From an uncultured Collinsella sp. (GTDB taxonomy: Bacteria; Actinomycetota; Coriobacteriia; Coriobacteriales; Coriobacteriaceae): DNA of 7,797 nucleotides. The stretch is from the NCBI GenBank assembly GCA_900551665.1, contig URWW01000049.1, positions 1 through 7,797 on the forward strand, given 5' to 3'. The notes below the pieces were generated by a model, which did not search any database, was not told where the DNA came from, and saw only the letters and a program-made list of their open reading frames with translations. A program made the translations under genes and the position numbers. Shown piece after piece: positions 1 through 5,926 of this stretch; positions within the stretch are counted from its first letter, which is position 1, and every line of letters begins with the position of its first letter.

Positions 1-21
1 TGTGTCTCGGTCCGGGCCCGC

Positions 22-44
22 TTTGCATGCGGTTTTGCATGCGG
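22..44. repeat. 11-bp tandem direct repeat containing GCATGC palindromes
   Basis: The 11-mer TTTGCATGCGG occurs at 22-32 and again at 34-44, giving a 12-base period. Each copy contains the 6-base palindrome GCATGC, so the two can also pair with each other around a six-base loop. It lies just past the 3' end of the minus-strand C_GCAxxG_C_C gene. With no T-run on either side it does not look like a classic intrinsic terminator. It may be a short local duplication; function unknown. Confidence 0.4.
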
Positions 45-57
45 CGATGGTGGCGTT

Positions 58-498
58 TTAAGCCTCGAGGGTGTCGACGAACAGGTCGATGGCGTCGTCG
101 ATGCAGCCGGCGCAGCTACGCAGCGCCCCGGTGTCCGTACCCACGCCCTTGAGCTCGCGGCAGATGGTGGAGCCGTTCTTATCGCGGAACGCGTCGCAGT
201 ACGCGCGCGCCATGCGATAGGTGGCGCCCTTGCTGCCAGGTGCGTCGAAACCCGAGCTTCTCACCTGTCCGAGCGCCATGATGCCGCCTGCAATGGCGCC
301 GCAGGTCTCGGTCATGCCGCCCATGCCCGCTCCAAAGCCCTCGGCGAGTGCGAAGGCGGTGTGGTCATCGAGTCCGAGTTTCGGCGCCATCGCGCAGATC
401 ACGGATTGCGCGCAGTTGAACCCTTGGGCATGATAGTCGGCTGCCGCCGCCTTGAGCGCTTCGCGGTCGAGCGAGATTTCATCTTTGTTGATTGCCAT
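58..498 (-). CDS. C_GCAxxG_C_C family protein (cysteine-motif redox-type protein)
   Basis: This 146-residue protein matches the C_GCAxxG_C_C family (TIGR01909/PF09719 type), small cysteine-rich proteins of unknown biochemical role, often suspected of redox or metal work. Visible family features are the N-terminal GFNCAQSV stretch with C29 and C35, a glycine-rich centre from about 53 to 77 with ETCGAIAGG (C66), and late cysteines C101, C113, C129 and C132, the last two as CAGC. No signal peptide or membrane segment is apparent, so it is probably cytoplasmic. The ATG at 498 is preceded on its strand by AAGGAAG at good spacing, which supports this start; the stop is TAA. It is transcribed divergently from the sulfhydrylase gene and shares a spacer of about 100 bases with it, so co-regulation is possible but unproven. 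Family assignment is fairly secure; molecular function is not known. Confidence 0.85.
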   Translation of the reverse strand: MAINKDEISLDREALKAAAADYHAQGFNCAQSVICAMAPKLGLDDHTAFALAEGFGAGMGGMTETCGAIAGGIMALGQVRSSGFDAPGSKGATYRMARAYCDAFRDKNGSTICRELKGVGTDTGALRSCAGCIDDAIDLFVDTLEA

Positions 499-598
499 AG
501 TTCTTCCTTTTCGATTGCTCTGAACGGTATACCATTTTACCTATCTGAACGCAGGGGAGGGCCCGAGTGGCCGAACCCGTATGAACGAAGGAGAGCCC
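499..598. promoter_or_regulatory. Divergent intergenic control region with palindrome and direct repeats
   Basis: This spacer must hold the promoters of the minus-strand cysteine-motif gene and the plus-strand sulfhydrylase operon. It is locally AT-richer around 511-548. The 8-base palindrome GGTATACC lies at 526-533, and the 8-mer TCTGAACG occurs at 519-526 and 544-551, 25 bases apart. This arrangement would suit a regulator, but I recognise no named operator. No -35/-10 pair near consensus stands out on either strand, so I do not place a promoter exactly. The region is too short and has the wrong motifs for a SAM riboswitch. Confidence 0.4.
588..594 (+). promoter_or_regulatory. Shine-Dalgarno site that sets the sulfhydrylase start at 599
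   Basis: AAGGAGA lies just upstream of the ATG at 599, with five bases between GGAG and the start. An in-frame ATG at 581 would place this site inside the coding region and has its own GGGGAGG about 20 bases away, which is too far. The 599 start is therefore preferred. Confidence 0.75.
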
Positions 599-1879
599 AT
601 GGCCGAGCATATCGGAACCACGTGCGTGCAGGGCGGCTACCGCCCCGGTGACGCGGAGCCCCGTCAGGTGCCCATCTATCAGTCCACCACCTGGAAGTAC
701 GACACCTCCGAGCACATGGGCAAACTGTTCGATCTCGAGGAATCGGGTTATTTCTACACCCGCCTTCAGAATCCTACCAACGATGCCGTCGCGGCCAAGA
801 TCTGCGAGCTCGAGGGCGGCACCGCCGCCATGCTGACGAGCTCCGGTCAGGCCGCGAACTTCTTCGCCGTCTTCAACATCGCCGGGGCGGGCGATCACGT
901 GGTGGCGAGCTCGGCCATCTACGGGGGCAGCTACAACCTGCTCGCCCACACCATGCGCCGCATGGGCCTGGAGTGCACCTTCGTCGCCCCCAACGCGACC
1001 GATGAGGAGCTCGAGGCGGCCTTCCGCCCCAACACCAAGTGCGTCTTCGGCGAGACCATCGCCAACCCGGCGCTCGCCGTGCTCGACATCGAGCGCTTCG
1101 CCGCCGCCGCGCATGCCCATGGCGTGCCGCTGATCGTGGACAACACGTTCCCCACGCCCGTCAACTGCCGTCCCATCGAGTGGGGCGCCGATATCGTGAC
1201 GCACTCCACCACCAAGTACATGGACGGCCACGGCGCGGCCGTGGGCGGTGCCATCGTGGACTCCGGCCGCTTCGACTGGACCGCACACGCCGATAAGTTC
1301 CCCGGTCTCACCACCCCCGACGAGTCTTATCACGGCGTCGTCTACACTGAGCGCTTTGGTCTCGAGGGCGCCTTCATCACCAAGGCGACCGCCCAGCTCA
1401 TGCGCGACTTCGGCTCCATTCAGAGCCCGCAGAACGCCTACCTGCTGAACCTCGGCCTGGAGAGCCTGCATGTGCGCATGCCGCAGCACTGCAAGAACGG
1501 TCAGGCCATGGCCGAGTTCCTCGCCGGGCACCCCGTCGTGCGCTTCGTGCGCTACCCCGGTCTTCCCGGTGACGAGTATTACGAGCTCGCGCAGAAGTAC
1601 CTGCCGAACGGCTCCTGCGGCGTGGTGAGCTTTGGCTTCAACGGCGGTCGCGAGGCTGCCGAGCAGTTCATGAAGAGCCTCAAGATCGCGCAGATCGCCA
1701 CGCACGTGGCCGATGCCCGCACCTGCTGCCTGCATCCGGCCAACGCCACGCACCGTCAGATGAACGACGCCGAGCTCGAGGCCTGCGGCATCGCCCCCGA
1801 TATGGTGCGCCTGTCGTGCGGTATCGAGAGCACCGAGGATTTGATCGCGGACGTCGAGCAGGCACTCGCTGGTCTGTAA
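599..1879 (+). CDS. O-acetylhomoserine sulfhydrylase-type PLP enzyme (Cys/Met metabolism family)
   Basis: This 426-residue cytoplasmic enzyme belongs to the Cys/Met metabolism PLP-dependent family (PF01053). Visible family features are the YFYTRLQNPT segment (51-60; Y53/R55 contact the cofactor phosphate of a neighbouring subunit), the SSGQAA phosphate loop (81-86), Y108 stacking on the ring, D181 in DNTF, the Schiff-base lysine K206 in STTKYMDGHG, and R404 in RLSCGIE for the substrate carboxylate. Its length and the insert around 224-255 fit O-acetylhomoserine (thiol)-lyases rather than the shorter MetB/MetC enzymes of about 380-400 residues. The expected reaction joins O-acetylhomoserine with sulfide or methanethiol to give homocysteine or methionine. 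A methionine gamma-lyase or related activity cannot be excluded from sequence alone. It is the first gene of a tight cluster, ten bases from the next start. No symbol is given because metY-type naming depends on substrate. Confidence 0.9.
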   Translation: MAEHIGTTCVQGGYRPGDAEPRQVPIYQSTTWKYDTSEHMGKLFDLEESGYFYTRLQNPTNDAVAAKICELEGGTAAMLTSSGQAANFFAVFNIAGAGDHVVASSAIYGGSYNLLAHTMRRMGLECTFVAPNATDEELEAAFRPNTKCVFGETIANPALAVLDIERFAAAAHAHGVPLIVDNTFPTPVNCRPIEWGADIVTHSTTKYMDGHGAAVGGAIVDSGRFDWTAHADKFPGLTTPDESYHGVVYTERFGLEGAFITKATAQLMRDFGSIQSPQNAYLLNLGLESLHVRMPQHCKNGQAMAEFLAGHPVVRFVRYPGLPGDEYYELAQKYLPNGSCGVVSFGFNGGREAAEQFMKSLKIAQIATHVADARTCCLHPANATHRQMNDAELEACGIAPDMVRLSCGIESTEDLIADVEQALAGL

Positions 1880-1889
1880 GGAGACGAGA

Positions 1890-2798
1890 ATGGCAGATCG
1901 CAAGCCCAATCCCAAGAAGCAGGCGCGTGCGGAGAAGGCGCAGCGCCATACCGAGCAGATGGCTGCCCGCTTTGGCAAGGAGGTCGAGCGCAGCCTCGCT
2001 GGCGTCCAGCGTCTCGAGGCCCCCGTCACGTCCGAGGTCGAGGGACGCGTGCCCGAGGTCCGCGTCATGGCCGCCGACGCCGTTGCGGCGATTCTCGAAA
2101 ATGGCCGCGGCCGTGCCGAGTTCTGCGACCTGGCGGTCCTCGACTTCGCCTCGTTCACCAGCCCAGGCGGCGGCTACATCCGCGGCTCCTGGGCGCAGGA
2201 GGAGGCCCTGTGCGCCGAGTCGTTCCTGTACAACGTGCTCGAGAAACAGGGCGACTGGTACGGCGAGAATCGCCGTCGCAATATCAACTGCGATCTCTAC
2301 CGCAATCGCGCGCTCGTCGTTCCCAAGGTGCGCTTCTCCCGTGAGAAGATCCACGCCTACGCCGATGTGCTCGTGGTGGCCGCGCCCAATGCCCGCCGCG
2401 CTCGCGAGGAGTACAAGGTCGACGAGGCCGCCCTCGTGCGCGCCATGCGCGACCGCATTCGCTTCGCCCTCGACATCGTCGATGCGCTGGGTCACAAGCA
2501 GGTCGTACTGGGCGCTTGGGGCTGCGGGGTCTTTGGCTGGGAGGCCGAGCTCGTGGCAGAGCTGTTCCGCGAGGAGCTTGCCGCCGGCACCCATGGCATC
2601 GAGCTCGCGATCTTCGCCGTCCCGCGCGATCGCTTCAACGAAAACCTCGCGTGCTTCGAGCATGCGCTCTCGACCTTCCCCGAGAGGAACCAGGTGAGCT
2701 TCGCCGACGCCCTCGCCGAGCGCCGTGCCGCCGAGCAGGCCGCCGCTGCCGCTGAAGAGGATGATGAGGAAGAGGACGACTGGCGCAAGTACCTGTAG
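1890..2798 (+). CDS. TIGR02452 family bacterial poly(ADP-ribose) glycohydrolase-like macrodomain protein
   Basis: This 302-residue protein carries the bacterial-type PARG signature. A glycine triplet at 93-95 (SPGGGYIRG) is followed after seven residues by QEE at 103-105, matching the GGG-x(6-8)-QEE pattern in which the second glutamate is catalytic. A second macrodomain loop, GAWGCGVFGW (208-217), would bind the diphosphate. These place it in the DUF2263/PARG_cat_N group, whose characterised members remove ADP-ribose from proteins or split poly(ADP-ribose). The N-terminal 40 residues are basic and helical-looking. The C-terminus is an alanine/glutamate segment ending in a run of acidic residues (289-297) before DWRKYL. 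Its ribosome site AAGGAG (1878-1883) overlaps the TAA of the sulfhydrylase gene, so the two are almost certainly co-transcribed. No ADP-ribosyltransferase partner is visible in the window, so the physiological target is unknown. Confidence 0.85.
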   Translation: MADRKPNPKKQARAEKAQRHTEQMAARFGKEVERSLAGVQRLEAPVTSEVEGRVPEVRVMAADAVAAILENGRGRAEFCDLAVLDFASFTSPGGGYIRGSWAQEEALCAESFLYNVLEKQGDWYGENRRRNINCDLYRNRALVVPKVRFSREKIHAYADVLVVAAPNARRAREEYKVDEAALVRAMRDRIRFALDIVDALGHKQVVLGAWGCGVFGWEAELVAELFREELAAGTHGIELAIFAVPRDRFNENLACFEHALSTFPERNQVSFADALAERRAAEQAAAAAEEDDEEEDDWRKYL

Positions 2799-2810
2799 CG
2801 CCGACCATTG

Positions 2811-2817
2811 AAGGAGA
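2811..2817 (+). promoter_or_regulatory. Shine-Dalgarno site that sets the nitroreductase start at 2823
   Basis: AAGGAGA sits six bases (from GGAG) before the ATG at 2823. The longer frame opening with TTG at 2808 would have this site as its second and third codons, so that start is unlikely. Confidence 0.75.
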
Positions 2818-2822
2818 GACGC

Positions 2823-3356
2823 ATGTCTTTTGCAGAACTGACCCGTTCCCGGTATTCCTGCCGCAGCTATGAGGAGCGCGCGATCGAGCCCGAGAAGCTC
2901 TCTGCGATCCTGGAGGCCGGTCGCATCGCCCCGTCCGCCTGCAACAAGCACCCGAGTCGCGTGCTCGTGTGCGACACGGATGCCCTGCGCGAGAAGGCGG
3001 CTAAAGCGGCCAAGCACTTTGCCAAGGACGGCAGCGTGTTCGGTGCGCCGGTCGTCCTGATGGTGTGCGAGAAGGTCGACACGGCATGGGTGCGCAAGTA
3101 CGACCAGATGGGCTCGGGCGACATCGATACGAGCATCGTGGTCGACCAGATGATGATGCAGGCCGAGGACCTCGGGCTTTCCACCTGCTGGGTCTGCCAC
3201 TTCGACCCGCGTGTGGCCATCGATGAGTTCGGGTTGCCCGCCGACCTGTACCCGGTGCATATGCTCACCGTGGGTTATGCCGCCGACGAAATCGCGAGCG
3301 AGTGTGTTCGCGAGGCCCGCACCATCCTGATGTCCGATTTCCGCATCGTCCTCTAA
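2823..3356 (+). CDS. Small FMN-dependent nitroreductase family protein
   Basis: This 177-residue protein is a compact nitroreductase-family flavoprotein (PF00881). The N-terminal RSRYSCRSY (8-16) holds the conserved Arg-Ser-Arg pattern that grips the FMN phosphate. APSACNKHPSRV (36-47) is the second flavin contact, normally read as a Ser/Asn-containing loop. The central helix from about 100 to 119, followed by LSTCWV, is the usual dimer-interface helix and flavin wall. The late GYAADE (151-156) matches the common tail motif, where many relatives have GYP. Members transfer hydride from NAD(P)H to nitroaromatics, quinones or other acceptors; the natural substrate here is unknown. The protein is shorter than NfsA/NfsB (about 217-240 residues) and rather cysteine-rich (C13, C40, C50, C82, C122, C125, C161). 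It follows the glycohydrolase gene by 24 bases and probably ends the operon. Confidence 0.88.
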   Translation: MSFAELTRSRYSCRSYEERAIEPEKLSAILEAGRIAPSACNKHPSRVLVCDTDALREKAAKAAKHFAKDGSVFGAPVVLMVCEKVDTAWVRKYDQMGSGDIDTSIVVDQMMMQAEDLGLSTCWVCHFDPRVAIDEFGLPADLYPVHMLTVGYAADEIASECVREARTILMSDFRIVL

Positions 3357-3488
3357 CCGGCTCATCCGACCGCTCGTCGGCCTCCGCGCCCGTTCACCTC
3401 GTCCGCCGACCCTCCCTTTCATTTTGGGTACAAGGAGCGAGATGCGCGCACGCGCCATGAGACCATACCCCGACCCGGAGAGCACGGG
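3357..3488 (+). promoter_or_regulatory. 132-base leader region upstream of the hydrolase
   Basis: This spacer separates the nitroreductase operon from the hydrolase gene. A five-base stem (CCGAC 3366-3370, GTCGG 3376-3380) lacks a T-run, so it is only a weak terminator candidate. The stretch CCCTTTCATTTTGGGTACAA (3414-3433) is the AT-richest part and may contain the hydrolase promoter, but no convincing -35/-10 pair is present. The 3' third encodes the short leader ORF listed separately. Confidence 0.3.
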
Positions 3489-3492
3489 ATGA
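3442..3492 (+). CDS. Possible 16-residue leader ORF translationally linked to the hydrolase
   Basis: An ATG at 3442 follows AAGGAG (3432-3437) by four bases and opens a frame reading MRARAMRPYPDPESTG. The frame stops with TGA at 3490-3492, overlapping the hydrolase ATG at 3489 in the classic ATGA junction. A strong ribosome site plus a stop/start overlap is what a translated leader or coupling ORF would show. The spacing is a little short, and the peptide has no recognised family. The hydrolase also has its own GGAG (3477-3480) eight bases before its ATG, so the leader is not needed for initiation. It could be a chance frame in GC-rich DNA. Confidence 0.35.
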   Translation: MRARAMRPYPDPESTG

Positions 3493-4460
3493 AGACCACG
3501 ACCATCACCTATGCCAGCCGCGACAACACCTCCACGGTGCGCGCCCTCATGTGGGAGCCCGACGAGGTCGCCTCTGGGGGCGAGGCGCCCCGTGGGCTTG
3601 TCCAGATCGTGCATGGCATGTCCGAGCACGTGGAGCGCTACGAGGGCTTTGCCGCCTTCCTCTGCGAGCAGGGTTTCGCCGTTTGCGCGAACGATCATAT
3701 CGGTCATGGTAAGAGCGTCTCGAGCGCCGAGGACTTGGGTCACATGCCGCTCGAGGTCGGCGAGGACGTGCTCGTCGCCGATGTGCAGACGTTGCGCGAG
3801 CTCGCCCTCGAGCGCCTGTCTCAGCGCTGCGACATGCGGGTGAGCGGCATCCCGTACGTGATCTTCGGTCACTCCATGGGAAGCTTCGTCACCCGCGTGT
3901 TCCTGACCTGCCATGCCTTCGGCGTGCGCGCCGCCGTTCTGTGCGGCACCGGCCATCAGCCCCGTGCCCTTTCTGCGGCGGGCAAGGCGCTTACGAGTTC
4001 ATTGGCCAAAAAGCACGGCGAGCGCTATGTGAGCGAGCTCGTCGACGGAATGGGCGCCGGCGGCTACGGCAGGGCCATCAAGGACGCCGAGACCGATCTG
4101 GACTGGCTCGCCACCGATCCCGAGGTCGTTGCCGAATACCAGCGCGACCCCCTGTGCGGTCAGAAGTTCACCGTCGGCGCATATCACGTGCTGACGAGCC
4201 TGGTGTCCGACGCCACGGACCCGCGTTTGGCGCGCAGGGTCCCGCATGCGCTGCCGCTGCTGTTCGTGTCCGGCGATCAGGATCCGGTGGGCGAGTGCGG
4301 CGCCGGCGTCCACCGTGCGGCGGAGATGTATCGCAAGGCGGGCGTTGAGAGCGTGACCGAGAAGCTTTACCCCGGCATGCGCCATGAGATCTTGAACGAG
4401 CCCGTCAAGGACGAGGTCCATCGCGACGTGCTCGCTTGGCTGGAGCGCCAGGGGCTCTAG
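3489..4460 (+). CDS. Alpha/beta hydrolase, serine aminopeptidase S33 / lysophospholipase-like
   Basis: This 323-residue protein is an alpha/beta-hydrolase of the Hydrolase_4 (S33, lysophospholipase/monoacylglycerol lipase) type. The early loop IVHGMSEHVERYEGFA (40-55) is the HG oxyanion-hole motif typical of the family, followed by NDHIGHGKS (68-76). The nucleophile elbow is GHSMG (127-131) with S129. The acid is probably D265 in SGDQDPVGE, and the base is H299 in GMRHEILNE, so the triad is complete. Residues of about 155-245 form the expected helical lid. No signal peptide or membrane anchor is visible, so it should act in the cytoplasm on small lipid esters such as monoacylglycerols or lysophospholipids; the substrate is inferred from family only. 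The start at 3489 has GGAG eight bases upstream. It is followed after 57 bases by the release-factor-like gene, possibly in the same transcript. Confidence 0.9.
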   Translation: MKTTTITYASRDNTSTVRALMWEPDEVASGGEAPRGLVQIVHGMSEHVERYEGFAAFLCEQGFAVCANDHIGHGKSVSSAEDLGHMPLEVGEDVLVADVQTLRELALERLSQRCDMRVSGIPYVIFGHSMGSFVTRVFLTCHAFGVRAAVLCGTGHQPRALSAAGKALTSSLAKKHGERYVSELVDGMGAGGYGRAIKDAETDLDWLATDPEVVAEYQRDPLCGQKFTVGAYHVLTSLVSDATDPRLARRVPHALPLLFVSGDQDPVGECGAGVHRAAEMYRKAGVESVTEKLYPGMRHEILNEPVKDEVHRDVLAWLERQGL

Positions 4461-4517
4461 GCCGTCCGCCCGGATCGATTCCGCAAGGCGCCGCGTTGCT
4501 GGAAGGGGGCGCTCGAA

Positions 4518-4898
4518 ATGGATGATACGCGGGTTTCTCGCGAGCGTTATGCCAAATGGGTGTCGATGCCGGTCGACGAGCTCGCTCGCGATTGCGATGT
4601 CCAGGCTTTTCGGGCATCTGGACCCGGAGGCCAGGGCGTGAATACCACGGATTCCGCGGTGCGCATGCGCCATGTTCCGAGCGGCATCGTGGTTACGGCG
4701 CGCGAGAGCCGAAGCCAGTTTCAGAATAGGGCGAGCTGCCTGCGCAAGCTCAAAGAGGAGTTCGCCCGCAGGGCGCGTCCTTCCAAAAAGCGTGTGGCGA
4801 CGAAGCCCGGTAAGGCGGCCAAGGCCCGGCGACTTGTCGATAAGCGTCATCGGGCACGGATCAAGGCGGCGCGCAAGCGCTATGACGGGAGCGAGTGA
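4518..4898 (+). CDS. Stand-alone GGQ release-factor-like protein, probable ribosome rescue peptidyl-tRNA hydrolase
   Basis: This 126-residue protein consists of one class I release-factor catalytic domain (PF00472). The stretch from F31 to R71 contains the GGQ tripeptide at 37-39 in ASGPGGQGVNTTDSAVR, whose glutamine enters the ribosomal peptidyl-transferase centre to release the peptide. The next segment, PSGIVVTARESRSQFQNR, resembles release factor 2. There is no codon-recognition domain. Instead a strongly basic, disordered-looking tail runs from about 84 to 121 and is rich in Lys and Arg. That layout recalls ArfB/YaeJ, whose tail enters the empty mRNA channel of stalled ribosomes, so release on non-stop complexes is the likely role. 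The residue after GGQ is Gly rather than the common His. The ATG at 4518 follows AAGGGGG by eight bases. Codon choice looks less biased than in neighbours, with more GGA, AAT and CGG. Confidence 0.85.
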   Translation: MDDTRVSRERYAKWVSMPVDELARDCDVQAFRASGPGGQGVNTTDSAVRMRHVPSGIVVTARESRSQFQNRASCLRKLKEEFARRARPSKKRVATKPGKAAKARRLVDKRHRARIKAARKRYDGSE

Positions 4899-4996
4899 TG
4901 GGCGTGTTCGACCGAGATGGGGATGGCAAGAATGATGCGAGGTGGTTGCTACCTCGGCCAGAGCACGCTGAGCGCCGAGGGGAGCACCTCGATTGA
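4898..4996 (+). CDS. Micro-ORF or gene remnant starting with a D-x-D-G-D-G-x-x-D loop
   Basis: A 32-codon frame opens at ATG 4898, overlapping the release-factor-like stop by one base (TGATG). GGGAG (4887-4891) lies six bases upstream. Its first 14 residues read MGVFDRDGDGKNDA, containing the Asp/Gly pattern DRDGDGKND (5-13) seen in EF-hand and dockerin-type calcium loops. From memory, many small bacterial proteins open with a similar phrase. Residues 1-17 use only the spacer; from residue 18 the frame runs into the 3' end of the lipid kinase on the other strand and looks like its antisense shadow. It may therefore be the surviving front of a truncated gene, a genuine micro-protein, or chance. 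A single Asp loop is not enough to assign calcium binding. Confidence 0.35.
   Translation: MGVFDRDGDGKNDARWLLPRPEHAERRGEHLD
4938..4956. terminator. Weak stem-loop at the convergent gene junction
   Basis: CGAGGT (4938-4943) and ACCTCG (4951-4956) form a perfect six-base stem with a seven-base loop over the stop codon of the lipid kinase. It lies between the ends of convergent genes, where a shared terminator is expected. The stem is short and no clear T-run follows in either direction, so the call is tentative. Confidence 0.25.
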
Positions 4997-5926
4997 CATC
5001 TCGGCTGCACCCACTTGCTCGCCGTCGAGTTGGATGGGGTAGGTCGGGCTCGGAAATACGAGATCGACGCGTTTTGCACGCTGCAGATGCACATGCGGGC
5101 TGTGCGTGTGCCCGCCGTTTTTAGCCGAGAGAAAGACGGGCAATGCCACCGCGCGCGGCACCGGGCCGGTGGCGTAACACACATCGAGCAATCCATCGCA
5201 GGGGTCCGCCTGCGGGCAGATGCGAAAGCCAGAGCCGTAGGTCGGGCCGTTTTGAATCGCGAATATGATCGCGCGGACGCGCTTCTCGGCGCCGCCGTCG
5301 AAGCGGACATGGGCGGGGAAGTCGCGGTAGTCGCGTCCGAATGCCTTGAGGCCGCTTGCCAGATAGAGCGGGGCGCCGGTCAGGCCCGTGATTTTGCGCA
5401 TGGCATGCGTGTCGATGGCGATGGCGGCGTCGAGGCCGAATGAGATGGTCTGCACCGCGTATTCCGTCCATGTGCGGGTCGTTCCGCCGGTATGGGAACG
5501 GCAGGTGATTTCGAATACGTCGATGGGCGCCGCCGAGCTCGTCAAAAGCGGGGAGAAATCCGTGCCCGAGACGTCCGTGACATCGGTGAGGCCAAGGGTC
5601 CGTGCGAAATCGTTGCCCGAGCCCACGGGAATCACGCCGAGGGTGGGGCGCCTGCCCTCCTCGATGCGCATGAGACCGCAGGCGACCTCGTGCACCACGC
5701 CGTCGCCGCCGAGCGCTATGACGGTGTCGTATTCTGCCGCACCGGCCGCGATTTCGGTCGCATGGCGCGGGCGCTCGGTCTGCGCGATGTCGAAGGCCTC
5801 GCGGTGGCAGTACATGGTGAGGAATCGCTTGAGGCGCTCGGCCGCTCCCGCTGCGGCACCGCTTTGCGCCGCGGGATTCACCACGATCAGCACTCGCCCG
5901 AGGGCGTCCATGCGGTTCACGTTCAC
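4949..5926 (-). CDS. Diacylglycerol kinase-type lipid kinase (DAGK catalytic domain)
   Basis: This protein of about 325 residues has the DAGK/sphingosine-kinase/NAD-kinase fold (DAGKc, PF00781), as in DgkB, BmrU or YegS-like enzymes. Visible motifs are VVNPAAQSG (15-23), the nucleotide-binding ALGGDGVVHE (71-80) with GGDG at 73-76, GVIPVGSGNDFAR (97-109), and in the second domain DGLLDV (244-249) and the late DGE (301-303). Family members phosphorylate diacylglycerol or related lipids with ATP at the membrane surface, feeding phospholipid salvage; the exact lipid is not readable from sequence. The GTG at 5926 overlaps the TGA of the upstream CLC gene as GTGA, which suggests translational coupling. 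GAGGAG lies eleven bases before it. A second GTG at 5920 and an ATG at 5911 are alternative starts, each shortening the N-terminus by only a few residues without affecting motifs. Confidence 0.9.
   Translation of the reverse strand: MNVNRMDALGRVLIVVNPAAQSGAAAGAAERLKRFLTMYCHREAFDIAQTERPRHATEIAAGAAEYDTVIALGGDGVVHEVACGLMRIEEGRRPTLGVIPVGSGNDFARTLGLTDVTDVSGTDFSPLLTSSAAPIDVFEITCRSHTGGTTRTWTEYAVQTISFGLDAAIAIDTHAMRKITGLTGAPLYLASGLKAFGRDYRDFPAHVRFDGGAEKRVRAIIFAIQNGPTYGSGFRICPQADPCDGLLDVCYATGPVPRAVALPVFLSAKNGGHTHSPHVHLQRAKRVDLVFPSPTYPIQLDGEQVGAAEMSIEVLPSALSVLWPR

Noticed and set aside
499..598. SAM or other riboswitch upstream of the sulfhydrylase
   Set aside because: The region is too short and lacks conserved riboswitch segments or a terminator/anti-terminator pair.
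479..2158. Long minus-strand open frame (559 codons) across the sulfhydrylase and glycohydrolase genes
   Set aside because: It is antisense to two well-supported genes, has no family motif and low-complexity Gly/His/Ala/Val content, as expected for the shadow of biased GC-rich codons.
1680..3956. Very long minus-strand open frame (758 codons) across four plus-strand genes
   Set aside because: It is antisense to genes with clear catalytic motifs, no recognised domain is present, and codon bias explains the lack of stops.
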